Position numbers and translations under genes: made by a program. A stretch of DNA of 64,000 nt, from the NCBI GenBank assembly GCA_002423435.1, contig DIWE01000043.1:133604-197603 (forward strand), in the 5' to 3' direction. Source of the DNA: Clostridiales bacterium UBA6114 (GTDB taxonomy: Bacteria; Bacillota; Clostridia; Oscillospirales; Butyricicoccaceae). How positions within the stretch are numbered: position 1 is the first letter of the stretch; each line of letters opens with the position of its first letter. Below are positions 1 through 8,334 of the stretch, piece after piece. Under the pieces are notes generated by a model that worked only from the letters and a program-made list of their open reading frames with translations, did not search any database and was not told where the DNA came from.

Positions 1-1083
1 GCCGAGCCGTCGGCGTCTGTAGCCGTCGAAATCGCACCGGGCAAGTCGCTCGAGCCAAACCAGGTAAACGGGATCAAACAGCTGGTCGCGAAAAGCGTGC
101 CGAGCTTAAAGCCGGAGGAGGTCGTGGTAATCGACACCGCAACCGGGGACGAGCTCCAGTCGTCCGACTCGGTGACCCAGACGAACGTCTCAAAATTCAA
201 GCTCGAAATCGAGCAGCAGTATGAAAGCGACATCCGGAAAAAGGTCCTTAATATGCTGGCGCCGATTTACGGCGAAAAAAACGTAAACGTCGCGGTCAAG
301 GCCATCATGGACATCGACAAAAAGATCCGGGAGATCACGACCTACGAGCCCTCCCAGGACAACAGGGGCGTCGTCAGCGAGGAAACCCAGTCGCACGAGC
401 AGCAGCAGGGCGGAGAAAACGCGGGCGGCGTCGCCGGGGCGGAAACAAACGCGGACGTGACGAACTATCCGGGCATTACGGTGGACGAAAACACCATTTA
501 TGTAAAGGACGACAATTCCTATAAATATCTCGTAAACGAAATCAAGCAGCAGATCCAGGGGGACGCCGCGAGCGTCTCCGACATGACGATCGCCGTCGCA
601 ATAAACCGCGATAGCATCGACGACGGGAACAAGGAGGAGCTCCGCAATCTGATCGCCTCGGCCGCGGCGGTCACCCCGGATAAGGTGGCGATCTACGCCG
701 GCGCGTTTTACGAGCCGGAGCAGGAGAGCGCGGGCGAAAATCCGTCGGAGAACCCGGCGCTTTCGACGGTCCAGCTCCTGATTGCCGCGGGCGCTGTATT
801 TATATTCCTTTTGCTCCTTCTGATCATTTTGAGAAGGCGGAGAAGAAAAAAGAAGGCCGCGGGCGCATCTGACGCGGCGCTTACCGAGAATCCGGACGCG
901 GCTTTCGGCTTTGGCCCGAAAAACGGACAGCTTGACGCCGAGTTTATAAACTCCCTCAAAAACGCGGAAGCGACGAAGGAAGAAAAGCTGAAACAGGAGA
1001 TCCAGGAGTTTTCGTCCGGTAATCCGGAAATATCCGCGCAGTTGATCCGAAGCTGGCTGAAGGGGGAAGACTTAAATGCCTAG
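1..1083 (+). CDS. fliF: Flagellar MS-ring protein FliF, C-terminal part (5' end outside window)
   Basis: Forms the membrane (MS) ring of the flagellar basal body, around which the export gate and the C-ring assemble. The frame is open from base 1, so only about the last 360 residues are present; the first internal ATG is at 97. The opening residues (SVAVEIAPGKSLEPNQ and onward) fit the end of the YscJ/FliF secretin-like domain, followed by a variable linker rich in Q, E and G, a periplasm-facing domain, one membrane segment of about 20 hydrophobic residues near bases 772-828, then a basic stretch (RRRRRKKK) and the cytoplasmic tail. The final residues (IRSWLKGE-type) match the tail known to dock on FliG. 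Its last 8 bases overlap fliG, implying coupled translation. Confidence 0.95.
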   Translation, partial: AEPSASVAVEIAPGKSLEPNQVNGIKQLVAKSVPSLKPEEVVVIDTATGDELQSSDSVTQTNVSKFKLEIEQQYESDIRKKVLNMLAPIYGEKNVNVAVKAIMDIDKKIREITTYEPSQDNRGVVSEETQSHEQQQGGENAGGVAGAETNADVTNYPGITVDENTIYVKDDNSYKYLVNEIKQQIQGDAASVSDMTIAVAINRDSIDDGNKEELRNLIASAAAVTPDKVAIYAGAFYEPEQESAGENPSENPALSTVQLLIAAGAVFIFLLLLLIILRRRRRKKKAAGASDAALTENPDAAFGFGPKNGQLDAEFINSLKNAEATKEEKLKQEIQEFSSGNPEISAQLIRSWLKGEDLNA

Positions 1084-2083
1084 TCAGCAGCTCACAAGTC
1101 AGCAGAAAGCGGCCGCCGTGATCGTCGCGCTCGGCGCAGATATTTCCTCGAAAATCTATAAATTCCTGAAAGAGGACGAGCTCGAGCAGCTCACCTTTGA
1201 GGTCGCCCGGCTGTCGACGCTTCCGTCGCAGGAGATGGAAACGATCCTGGAGGATTTTTTCAAGCTCTGCCTGACCCAGAAGGTCATCACGGAAGGCGGC
1301 ATCGAATACGCCAGAAACGTCCTGGAAAAAGCGTACGGCACGCAGATGGCGAACAATCTCCTCGAACGGATCACAAAGTCGCTGCGCACAAAGGCGTTCG
1401 AGTTTATTACAAAGGTGGATTACAAAAACCTGCTCGCCGTGATACAAAACGAGCACCCCCAGACGATCTCCCTGATCCTGTCCTACGCGCGCGCCGACCA
1501 GGCGGCGGCAGTCATCGCCGAGCTTTCGAAGGACAAGCGGATTGACGTGGTCGAGCGCATCGCGAACATGGACCGCACCTCGCCGGAGGTCATCAAGATT
1601 GTCGAGCGGAATCTGGAGCTCAAATTCTCCTCCATCATGTCGATGGACTTCATGGAATTCGGCGGCGTCAATTATATCGCAAACATCATGAACCATATGG
1701 ACCGCGCAAACGAGAAGTATATCTTCGACGAGTTGAGCCGCAAGGACGCAAGCCTCGCCGAGGAAATCCGGAAAAAGATGTTCGTTTTCGAGGACATCAC
1801 GATCCTCGACGACATGTCGATCCAGCGCTTCCTGCGCGAGGTCGATTCCAGGGATCTTGTCTACGCGCTCAAGGGAGCAAACCAGGAGGTGGCCGACGTT
1901 ATCTTCAAGAATATGTCCACGCGCTCGGCGGATACGATCCGGTCCGATCTCGAATATACGCACAATGTCAGGGTCAGCGACGTCGAAGAGGCGCAGCAGC
2001 GCGTTGTCGGCGTGATCAGGCGCCTCGAAAGCGAAGGAGAGCTTGTCATCGTGAAGGGCGGAAAGGATGAGATTATCGAATAA
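1076..2083 (+). CDS. fliG: Flagellar motor switch protein FliG
   Basis: Rotor protein of the C-ring that binds FliF at its N-terminus, FliM in the middle and is acted on by the MotA stator at its C-terminus. At 335 residues it has the usual family length. Visible are the N-terminal QQKAAAVIVALG region, the middle-domain EHPQTISLIL motif (the EHPQ patch that binds FliM) and the C-terminal domain with the charged helix FLREVDSRDLVYALKG that meets the stator. The start overlaps the fliF stop by 8 bases and the stop overlaps the fliH start (TAATG). Nothing unusual is seen. Confidence 0.97.
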   Translation: MPSQQLTSQQKAAAVIVALGADISSKIYKFLKEDELEQLTFEVARLSTLPSQEMETILEDFFKLCLTQKVITEGGIEYARNVLEKAYGTQMANNLLERITKSLRTKAFEFITKVDYKNLLAVIQNEHPQTISLILSYARADQAAAVIAELSKDKRIDVVERIANMDRTSPEVIKIVERNLELKFSSIMSMDFMEFGGVNYIANIMNHMDRANEKYIFDELSRKDASLAEEIRKKMFVFEDITILDDMSIQRFLREVDSRDLVYALKGANQEVADVIFKNMSTRSADTIRSDLEYTHNVRVSDVEEAQQRVVGVIRRLESEGELVIVKGGKDEIIE

Positions 2084-2862
2084 TGAGCAGTGTGATCAAA
2101 CTTTCGCAGTATAAAGAGGTTTCAGTAGCGCCCGAACGTCGGGCCATAACCGTAGCCGCGGCGAGCACGGATTCGGCGGCCCGGGACGAGTCGGTCGCAG
2201 TCGTGGACGAAGCGATGGAAAAGGCGAAAAAGATCATGGAATCGGCCAACGAATACAGTCTTCGCCGGATCAAGGAAACAAAGGATCAGCTCGACGCGGA
2301 AAGCAAAAAAATAAAACAGCAGAGCTATGACGAGGGCTTTGCGCGGGGAATGGCGGAAGGCAAAAAGGCCGGAACCGACGCGGGTTACAAGGACGGGTAT
2401 GAAAAAGGTCTTTCGGACGCCTCCGAGGAAAGCCGCAGGCTTTTGGGCGAGCTTTCCCGGATGATACAGACGGTCGAGACGGACAAGGCGCAGATTCTGC
2501 AGACCTTTGAAAACGACCTTTTGCGCCTTTCGCTGTCGATTGCGGAAAAGGTGATTAAAAAGGAGCTGAGCCTCGACCGGAAGATCATGGCCCTCATGAT
2601 CAAAAGCGCGATGGATTCCTACCGGGACCAGTCGTGGGTCCGCATAACCGTGCCGCCGGATACGGCGGAAGAGCTCTTAAAGGCCGACAACAATATCATC
2701 GAGGCGCTGGCCTCCGTCTCCGAAAACGTAAAGGTCATCCCAAATCCGGCCATGGAGGATACCGAATGCTTGATCGAGCTTCCGGAACAGATCGTCGATC
2801 CGGGGGTCGACACACAGCTTGAAAACATTCGGTCGGCGATCGACGCCGCGCTGCAAAAATAA
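2083..2862 (+). CDS. fliH: Flagellar export apparatus stator protein FliH
   Basis: Dimeric regulator and peripheral stalk of the FliI export ATPase. The 259-residue product has a coiled-coil-rich N-terminal half and glycine-spaced helix repeats (EGFARGMAEGKKAGTDAGYK, the GxxxG-type repeats typical of FliH), then a C-terminal globular part that resembles the V-type ATPase subunit E fold (VIKKELSLD region). Its position directly between fliG and fliI, with start codon overlapping the fliG stop, agrees. Sequence identity among FliH proteins is low, so the call rests on repeats plus order. Confidence 0.9.
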   Translation: MSSVIKLSQYKEVSVAPERRAITVAAASTDSAARDESVAVVDEAMEKAKKIMESANEYSLRRIKETKDQLDAESKKIKQQSYDEGFARGMAEGKKAGTDAGYKDGYEKGLSDASEESRRLLGELSRMIQTVETDKAQILQTFENDLLRLSLSIAEKVIKKELSLDRKIMALMIKSAMDSYRDQSWVRITVPPDTAEELLKADNNIIEALASVSENVKVIPNPAMEDTECLIELPEQIVDPGVDTQLENIRSAIDAALQK

Positions 2863-2896
2863 AGGGAGCCGCAGCTCCGGGGTATGGTGAAAACCA

Positions 2897-4198
2897 ATGG
2901 ACTTTCAGGCCGCGTTCGACGTCCTGTACAAGATGGATTCTCTCTGCTACAGAGGAAAAGTAAAGAATATCGTCGGGATGATGATCGAAGCGACCGGCAT
3001 GGATGCGAAAGTCGGAGACATCTGCACCATTGAGGACACCTCCAGGGGCGGGCGGAAAATCACGGCCGAGGTTGTGGGATTCCGCGACGGAAACCTTCTT
3101 CTGATGGCTTACGGCGACATCAAGGGAATCGGATCGGGGAGCGTTGTCGAGTGCACCAACCACAAGCTGAAGGTTCCGGTCGGCGATTTTCTGATCGGAA
3201 GGACCGTCGACGCGAGAGGCTGCCCGATGGACGGGCTCGGGCCCTTTGAAAACGTTTCGTACTATGACGTCGACGCCTCCTGCACAAACCCCTTGGACCG
3301 GCCGAGGATCTTAAAACCGCTGAGCTACGGCATCAAGGCGATCGACGGCCTGCTGACGATCGGGAAAGGCCAGAGAATCGGCATTTTCGCGGGCAGCGGG
3401 GTCGGCAAAAGCACGCTGATGGGCATGATCGCGAGAAACGTGACGGCGGACTTAAACGTGATTGCGCTGGTCGGGGAAAGAGGACGCGAGGTCAAGGAGT
3501 TTATTGAAAAAAGCCTCGGCGAAGAGGGGCTTCGGCGGTCGGTGCTTGTCGTCGCGACTTCCGATCAGCCGGCGATGTTCCGCATCAAGTGCGCCTTTGC
3601 CGCGACAACGATCGCAGAGTATTTCCGCGACCAGGGAAAGGACGTTCTTCTTATGATGGATTCGCTGACCCGGTTTGCCATGGCGCAGCGGGAGGTCGGT
3701 CTCTCCGCCGGGGAGCCGCCGATCGCGAGAGGCTACACGCCGTCCATTTACGCGGAGCTTCCGAAGCTTTTAGAGCGCAGCGGAAATTTCAAGAAGGGCT
3801 CCATCACCGGCATCTACACGGTGCTGGTCGAGGGGGACGACACGAACGAGCCGATCTCCGACACCGTCAGAGGCATCCTCGACGGGCATATCGTATTATC
3901 ACGCACGCTCGCCCACAAAAACCACTACCCGGCAATCGACATCAACGCGAGCATTTCAAGGCTGATGACCGACATTGTGTCGAACGAGCATAAAAGGGCG
4001 GCCGCCAAAATACGCGAGCTTCTTTCCGTTTACGAGCAGAACGCCGATCTGATCTCGATCGGGGCCTATAAGCCCGGAATGAATCTTAAGCTCGACGAGG
4101 CGGTCAAGAAAATGGACGCGATCAACGGATTTTTAACCCAGAGGGTCGACGAAAAGGTTTCGTTTGCGGAAACCGTACACATGATGCAGGAATTGTAA
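2897..4198 (+). CDS. fliI: Flagellum-specific export ATPase FliI
   Basis: Hexameric ATPase that helps unfold and feed substrates into the flagellar type III export gate. The 433-residue protein shows an F1-beta-like layout: N-terminal barrel (about 1-100), Walker A AGSGVGKS at 165-172, the GERGREVKEFIE segment after it, Walker B LLMMDSLTRFA near 251-261, and a C-terminal helical domain. All catalytic motifs are intact. It lies 34 bases after fliH; the ATG at 2897 is preceded only by a weak purine-rich site (GGGGTATGG). Confidence 0.97.
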   Translation: MDFQAAFDVLYKMDSLCYRGKVKNIVGMMIEATGMDAKVGDICTIEDTSRGGRKITAEVVGFRDGNLLLMAYGDIKGIGSGSVVECTNHKLKVPVGDFLIGRTVDARGCPMDGLGPFENVSYYDVDASCTNPLDRPRILKPLSYGIKAIDGLLTIGKGQRIGIFAGSGVGKSTLMGMIARNVTADLNVIALVGERGREVKEFIEKSLGEEGLRRSVLVVATSDQPAMFRIKCAFAATTIAEYFRDQGKDVLLMMDSLTRFAMAQREVGLSAGEPPIARGYTPSIYAELPKLLERSGNFKKGSITGIYTVLVEGDDTNEPISDTVRGILDGHIVLSRTLAHKNHYPAIDINASISRLMTDIVSNEHKRAAAKIRELLSVYEQNADLISIGAYKPGMNLKLDEAVKKMDAINGFLTQRVDEKVSFAETVHMMQEL

Positions 4199-4209
4199 GG
4201 CGGGCGGTT

Positions 4210-4650
4210 ATGAAAAAATTTGTCTTTACCCTGGACAAGGTACTTACATTTAAAGAAGAAACCCTCAATGTGAAAAAAAGCGAGTTAAAGAAGCTGATGC
4301 AGCGCCTTGAGGAACTCGACAGGAGAATCGACGCCTTAAACGGCCAGTTTGAGGAAACCCGCTGCGAGATGTCGGGAAGGCTCGTGACGGGGCTTACCAC
4401 GGTTGAGCTCGCGGTCTATAAAGTGTATTTGAATGAACTCGGCCGGAAAACGAAGGAGCTTTTGGAGACAAGGCAAAACCTTCTGGGCGTGATCGAACAG
4501 AAAAAGACAGCCGTCATCGCGTTAAAAGGCGAGATCTCCGGACTGGAGCACTTAAAGGACAGGCAGTCGAAGGAATACCTGAGACTGGAGCAGAAAGAAT
4601 TCGAACGCTCCATCGAGGAATTCTTGGTAAGGTCCCGCTGCGCGGGATAA
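4210..4650 (+). CDS. fliJ: Flagellar export chaperone FliJ
   Basis: Small coiled-coil protein that sits in the FliI ring like the gamma stalk of F1 and links the ATPase to FlhA. The 146 residues are almost entirely heptad-like, rich in K, E, L and R (for example KKSELKKLMQRLEELDRRID), beginning with the family-typical FVFTLDKVLTFKEE. It follows fliI by 11 bases with no strong Shine-Dalgarno site, suggesting translational coupling. Length and place are as usual in Bacillota. Confidence 0.88.
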   Translation: MKKFVFTLDKVLTFKEETLNVKKSELKKLMQRLEELDRRIDALNGQFEETRCEMSGRLVTGLTTVELAVYKVYLNELGRKTKELLETRQNLLGVIEQKKTAVIALKGEISGLEHLKDRQSKEYLRLEQKEFERSIEEFLVRSRCAG

Positions 4651-4698
4651 TCTGCGAAAAGACGAACAGAGCGTTTCTTAATGAAGGGAGGTGATAAT

Positions 4699-6087
4699 GT
4701 GAATATGGTATTGAAAACAAGCGCGCTTCCGGCGCAGCCGTTCTTCTCCGTCAAGGGAGCTTCCGCCTCTGAGCAAAATGGGACAGGGCAGGTCGATTTC
4801 AAGTCCATGCTTAAAGCGCTTGCGCAGGCGTCCGGTACCGGTGGGCGGTCTTCTCACATCCCGGCAAAACCCGGTTTGGGGCTTGAAAAACGGCGCAGGC
4901 CGGGGGAGGAAGAGACGGCTTTAGCCGCTTTTGGGCAGGCCGGGACGATTCCGGTCGATCCGGGAACGGTTCTTGCCGACGCGGATGAGTCCCGGCTACT
5001 GCCCGAGACGGCCTTGGAAAAACCGGCTTTAACGGGAGTCCCGACGGCCGCGCCGCCGGAGGGAAATCGGTCGCTTCCGGTCGATTTTCTGAAAGCGGAG
5101 GAGAGTTCTAAGGCATCGGAGCCGCTATTCGGGCAGGCCGCGGGCCTTAACCGGGCGGAAGAAGGCGCATCGCCGCAGATAGATGAAACGGCCGCGCTGG
5201 AGCTTGACGCGGCGGTATTTGAGGCTTTGGCCGAACCGCTTATAACGACGGCACAGGCGGGAACGGGCCCGCAGCGGGGGAGTCCCGCGCTGTCTTCGGC
5301 CCCGGAGCCGAAGGATGACGGCAGCCTCAGGAATGCGGGGCCGGTCTATGTCGGAGAAAAGCCTTTGGAGTCCGGAGAGAAACGTTCCGATTTCCCCGGG
5401 AATATTTCCGTGGAAAACGAAAAAGCCCGGACCACCGTGAAGACGGCGCCCGAAAGCTCGGAACCGGCCGAAGCCGGGAAAACGACAGAGGGTTTCGCCA
5501 AAAAGGCCCCGGCGCCCGACCTCGGAAAGTCGGAGGCATCGGACGGTGTTTATATCAGCCATGACCATGGCGCGCCCGCGGCGCAGCTTGTCCGCGAGGA
5601 TGCCGTTTCAAAAGCCGAAGCCCCCGACGGCACGCACAAAGACGTCTCGGTGCTCGCGCAGGTGACGGACAGGATTCTCGAACAGAGCAAAACGGGAAAA
5701 GAGGAATTTGCAATCGAGCTTTACCCGAAGGACCGCGGGAAGGTGTCGGTCAGGCTGTCGGCGGAAGACGGCGTGCTGACCGTCGACATCAGGGCTGAGA
5801 ACCCGAAAACGCAAAGCCTGATCCTTTCGGGGGCCGACGAGATCAAATCCCTTCTGCAGCACGCGCTCAAGGAGCCGGTGCGGGTCGTGGACACATCCGG
5901 CGCGGAAGTCTGGTATCGGGATGACGGCGGCTTTTCGCAGCAGCAGTCGCAAAGTCAGGATCAGGACGGCGAGCCGGAAAAACGGAGAAAACGCGTCGAA
6001 GTGATCGGCGGGGATCCAAACGGTATGAACACCCGCGATTTTCTGTCCGTGATGACGCAGCTTTACGCCGCCGCCAACGGCTTATAA
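4699..6087 (+). CDS. fliK: Flagellar hook-length control protein FliK
   Basis: Molecular ruler that is exported during hook growth and switches the export gate from hook to filament substrates. The long middle is low-complexity, rich in P, A, E and G; the C-terminal domain (around residues 320-410: ELYPKDRGKVSVRLSAEDG, then VDIRAENPKTQSLI) matches the FliK hook-length domain that contacts FlhB. The start chosen is GTG 4699: a strong site GGAGGTG at 4687-4693 lies 5 bases before it, and that site sits inside an upstream in-frame ATG at 4681, which is therefore unlikely. ATG 4705 is the alternative. Confidence 0.88.
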   Translation: MNMVLKTSALPAQPFFSVKGASASEQNGTGQVDFKSMLKALAQASGTGGRSSHIPAKPGLGLEKRRRPGEEETALAAFGQAGTIPVDPGTVLADADESRLLPETALEKPALTGVPTAAPPEGNRSLPVDFLKAEESSKASEPLFGQAAGLNRAEEGASPQIDETAALELDAAVFEALAEPLITTAQAGTGPQRGSPALSSAPEPKDDGSLRNAGPVYVGEKPLESGEKRSDFPGNISVENEKARTTVKTAPESSEPAEAGKTTEGFAKKAPAPDLGKSEASDGVYISHDHGAPAAQLVREDAVSKAEAPDGTHKDVSVLAQVTDRILEQSKTGKEEFAIELYPKDRGKVSVRLSAEDGVLTVDIRAENPKTQSLILSGADEIKSLLQHALKEPVRVVDTSGAEVWYRDDGGFSQQQSQSQDQDGEPEKRRKRVEVIGGDPNGMNTRDFLSVMTQLYAAANGL

Positions 6088-6118
6088 CCCGAACGGGAAG
6101 GAAAGGATTGGTCATAAT

Positions 6119-6571
6119 ATGGCGACATCGGGCATCAGCACTTACGGCACAAATACATATGACCTGAGTAACCAGCTGCAAAAAAGCAGCGCGGCGTCGA
6201 TGAATATCCAGGACTTTCTGAATCTCCTGGTCGCGCAGCTTGCAAACCAGGACGTCATGAACCCCGTAAACGATACCGAGTTTGTCTCCCAGATGGCGCA
6301 GTTTACAAGCCTGCAGGCGATGGAGCAGCTGAACCAGCTCTCGACGATGCAGTACGGCGCGTCGCTGATCGGGAAAACGGTCATTGTTGCGAAGTACGAC
6401 GAAACGGGGAAATATGTCCAGGACGAGGGCTTGATCGAAAGGGTCAACTTCTCGGGGGATGAAATCACCTTAACGATAAACGGCAGCGCCTACCCCCTCT
6501 CCTCCGTCATGGAGGTCGTAACAGCCTCCGAGAGCGGGGACGAGGAAGACGCCGGCGCGGCGTCCGTTTAA
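6119..6571 (+). CDS. flgD: Flagellar hook cap / assembly scaffold FlgD
   Basis: Scaffold that caps the growing hook and is needed for FlgE polymerisation. The 150 residues contain the highly conserved FlgD N-terminal motif (IQDFLNLLVAQLANQD followed by PVNDTEFVSQMAQFTSLQAMEQL), then a short small-barrel segment (LIGKTVIVAKYDETGK). It is much shorter than enterobacterial FlgD and lacks the full Ig-like C-terminal part; short forms are known in Bacillota. It stands between fliK and the small flagellar operon gene, as expected. Confidence 0.93.
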   Translation: MATSGISTYGTNTYDLSNQLQKSSAASMNIQDFLNLLVAQLANQDVMNPVNDTEFVSQMAQFTSLQAMEQLNQLSTMQYGASLIGKTVIVAKYDETGKYVQDEGLIERVNFSGDEITLTINGSAYPLSSVMEVVTASESGDEEDAGAASV

Positions 6572-6595
6572 GATTTCATTCGGCAAGGAGCGTTT

Positions 6596-7003
6596 ATGAA
6601 CGGCATTGAGTTTCAGAAAAATTATTCCGCCTTCATAGGAAACAGCGGGGCGGTCACCACCGGACAGGCGAATGCGCAGCGCGCGCAAAAGGCGGACGGA
6701 AACGGCGGCGATTTTGCAAGCCTGTTTCGGGAAAAGCTCGGGGAACATGGGGAACTGACTTTTTCCAAGCACGCGCTGAAGAGGATCGACGCCCGGCAGA
6801 TCCCGGTCACGGAAAAGCTGATCGAGCGCTTAAGCGGGGCGGTCGAAAAGGCGAGGGACAAGGGTGTCAAAGACGCGCTGGTACTCAGCGGACAGTCGGC
6901 CTTTCTTATAAACATCCCGAGCAGCACGGTCATCACCGCCTTGAGCGGCCGCGAGATGGAAGAGAGTGTTTTTACAAATATTGACGGCGCCGTAATCCTA
7001 TAA
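6596..7003 (+). CDS. Flagellar operon protein of the TIGR02530 type, function unknown
   Basis: A 135-residue protein found in the flgD-flgE interval of many Bacillota flagellar operons. The recognisable core is FSKHALKRIDARQIPVTEKL and KGVKDALVLSGQSAFLINIPSSTVITAL, which corresponds to the family known only as a putative flagellar protein. No signal peptide or membrane segment is seen. A clear ribosome site (AAGGAG) precedes ATG 6596. Placement beside the hook genes suggests a role in hook assembly, but that is inference. Confidence 0.8.
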   Translation: MNGIEFQKNYSAFIGNSGAVTTGQANAQRAQKADGNGGDFASLFREKLGEHGELTFSKHALKRIDARQIPVTEKLIERLSGAVEKARDKGVKDALVLSGQSAFLINIPSSTVITALSGREMEESVFTNIDGAVIL

Positions 7004-7032
7004 CCGGACCTTTTTAAGGAGGTTATCGGGCT

Positions 7033-7089
7033 TTGAACGACAGAGAAGCCCGGGCGCTCCCCTCAATATTTTCGTCGGCGTTTCGATAA
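7033..7089 (+). CDS. Possible 18-residue leader peptide before flgE
   Basis: Within the 145-base gap before flgE there is a strong Shine-Dalgarno sequence AAGGAGG (7016-7022) that serves no annotated gene. Ten bases later a TTG opens an 18-codon frame ending in TAA at 7087-7089, reading MNDREARALPSIFSSAFR. No homology can be claimed. It could be a small regulatory peptide ahead of the hook gene or a chance frame beside a relic ribosome site. Confidence 0.2.
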   Translation: MNDREARALPSIFSSAFR

Positions 7090-7148
7090 TTTTCGGGGTA
7101 CCTTTACAAATTTTTCTTGATTTTCAGATATGAAAGGGAGAAATCGTT

Positions 7149-8012
7149 ATGATGAGATCACTTTACTCCGGCGTCGCCGGATTAAAAGCGCACCAGACGG
7201 AAATGGACGTTATCGGCAACAATATCGCAAACGTAAACACCTACGGGTTTAAGATGTCAAGAGTCACCTTCCGCGACGTATACTATCAGACGCTCGCCGG
7301 CGCGTCCGCCGGAAACGGCGTCCTCGGCGGAAGCAATCCGACCCAGATCGGCTACGGCTCGAACATCGCGTCGGTCGACGTAATCAACTCGCAGTCGGGC
7401 ATGGCGACGACGGGGCAGTCCTCCGACCTGTATATAGACGGCGAAGGCTATTTCGTTATTCAGGACGGGGTCGACACGGACGGGAACAGCACATATCTCT
7501 ACACCCGCGTCGGCTCGCTGAGCTTTGACGGCGAGGGCAACCTTGTCGACGGAAACAAGCGGATCGTGTGCGGCGGAAACGCGGATTCCTCCGGAGAAGT
7601 CACAATAGATCCGGAAAATCCCGAGCCGATCAAGATCGAGGACGACCTTGTCGGAAAGCTGGGGAGCTTTGAGTTCAGCGCCGACGGCACGATCACCGGC
7701 GTCAATTCGGAGGACGGAACGGTTGTTACGATCGGCAAGATTGCGTTGGCCGACATCCCGAACCCCCAGGGACTGACACAGATCGGCGGGTCGTATTACA
7801 AGGCGATGAACAATACGGGCGTGATTAGCTGTTACGCACCCGGCGAAGGTACGGTCGGCAGTCTTGTACCCGGTTCTCTGGAAACGTCGAACGTCGACCT
7901 TGCAAACGAATTCGCACAGATGATCATTACGCAGAGGGGCTTTCAGGCGAATTCCAAAATCATTACGGTCAGTGATGAAATGTTGGAGACGCTTGTCGGC
8001 ATGAAACGATAA
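7149..8012 (+). CDS. flgE: Flagellar hook protein FlgE (short Bacillota type)
   Basis: Structural subunit of the hook that joins filament to rod. The 287 residues begin with MMRSLYSGVAGLKAHQTEMD and the rod/hook signature VIGNNIANVNTYGFK, and end with the heptad-rich C-terminus (SNVDLANEFAQMIITQRGFQANSKII) shared by axial proteins. It is short compared with the 400-residue enteric hook but similar to Bacillus FlgE. A ribosome site AAAGGGAG lies before the tandem ATGs. Position between flgD and flbD separates it from the FlgG-type rod proteins found further on. Confidence 0.88.
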   Translation: MMRSLYSGVAGLKAHQTEMDVIGNNIANVNTYGFKMSRVTFRDVYYQTLAGASAGNGVLGGSNPTQIGYGSNIASVDVINSQSGMATTGQSSDLYIDGEGYFVIQDGVDTDGNSTYLYTRVGSLSFDGEGNLVDGNKRIVCGGNADSSGEVTIDPENPEPIKIEDDLVGKLGSFEFSADGTITGVNSEDGTVVTIGKIALADIPNPQGLTQIGGSYYKAMNNTGVISCYAPGEGTVGSLVPGSLETSNVDLANEFAQMIITQRGFQANSKIITVSDEMLETLVGMKR

Positions 8013-8027
8013 TTCCTGATATTTCGG

Positions 8028-8065
8028 GCTCCGCCCCCAAAAACATCTCTTTTTGAGGGCGGAGC
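8028..8065 (+). promoter_or_regulatory. Intergenic hairpin between flgE and flbD
   Basis: A 9-bp perfect stem (GCTCCGCCC at 8028-8036 with GGGCGGAGC at 8057-8065), continued after one mismatch by six more pairs around the loop CATCTC. No T-run follows, so it is not a standard terminator. It may stabilise the 3' end of the abundant hook message or dampen read-through into flbD-motAB. Confidence 0.55.
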
Positions 8066-8093
8066 AACCCCCCATTTTTCAGGAGGTGTGAAA

Positions 8094-8315
8094 GTGATCG
8101 AGCTTACTTATTTAAACGGCACCCCCTTTGTGCTAAACAGCAATTTGATCGAGACGGTGGAGAGCATACCGGAATCAAAAATCACGCTGACAACGGGTAA
8201 ATACTTTCTGGTTCTCGAATCGAAATCGGAAATTGTTGAGCGGGTTGTCACCTATAATCAAAGGATTTTCTCAAACCGGATCGTCTCCCAAAAACAGGTA
8301 AAGGGAAAAACCTGA
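8094..8315 (+). CDS. flbD: Flagellar protein FlbD
   Basis: Small protein of the Bacillota/spirochaete flagellar operon located between flgE and motA, role unresolved. The translated start MIELTYLNGTPFVLNSNLIE and TLTTGKYFLVLESKSEIVERV match the FlbD family closely. The start is set at GTG 8094: AGGAGG at 8081-8086 gives a 7-base spacing, and the family begins at exactly this point; the GTG at 8088 overlaps the ribosome site. Product is 73 residues. Confidence 0.88.
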   Translation: MIELTYLNGTPFVLNSNLIETVESIPESKITLTTGKYFLVLESKSEIVERVVTYNQRIFSNRIVSQKQVKGKT

Positions 8316-8334
8316 ACACGAGGAAGTGCAGCGC

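Noticed and set aside
956..1963. A 335-codon - strand frame opposite fliG
   Set aside because: Antisense shadow of a strongly conserved gene; no family resemblance and no start signal.
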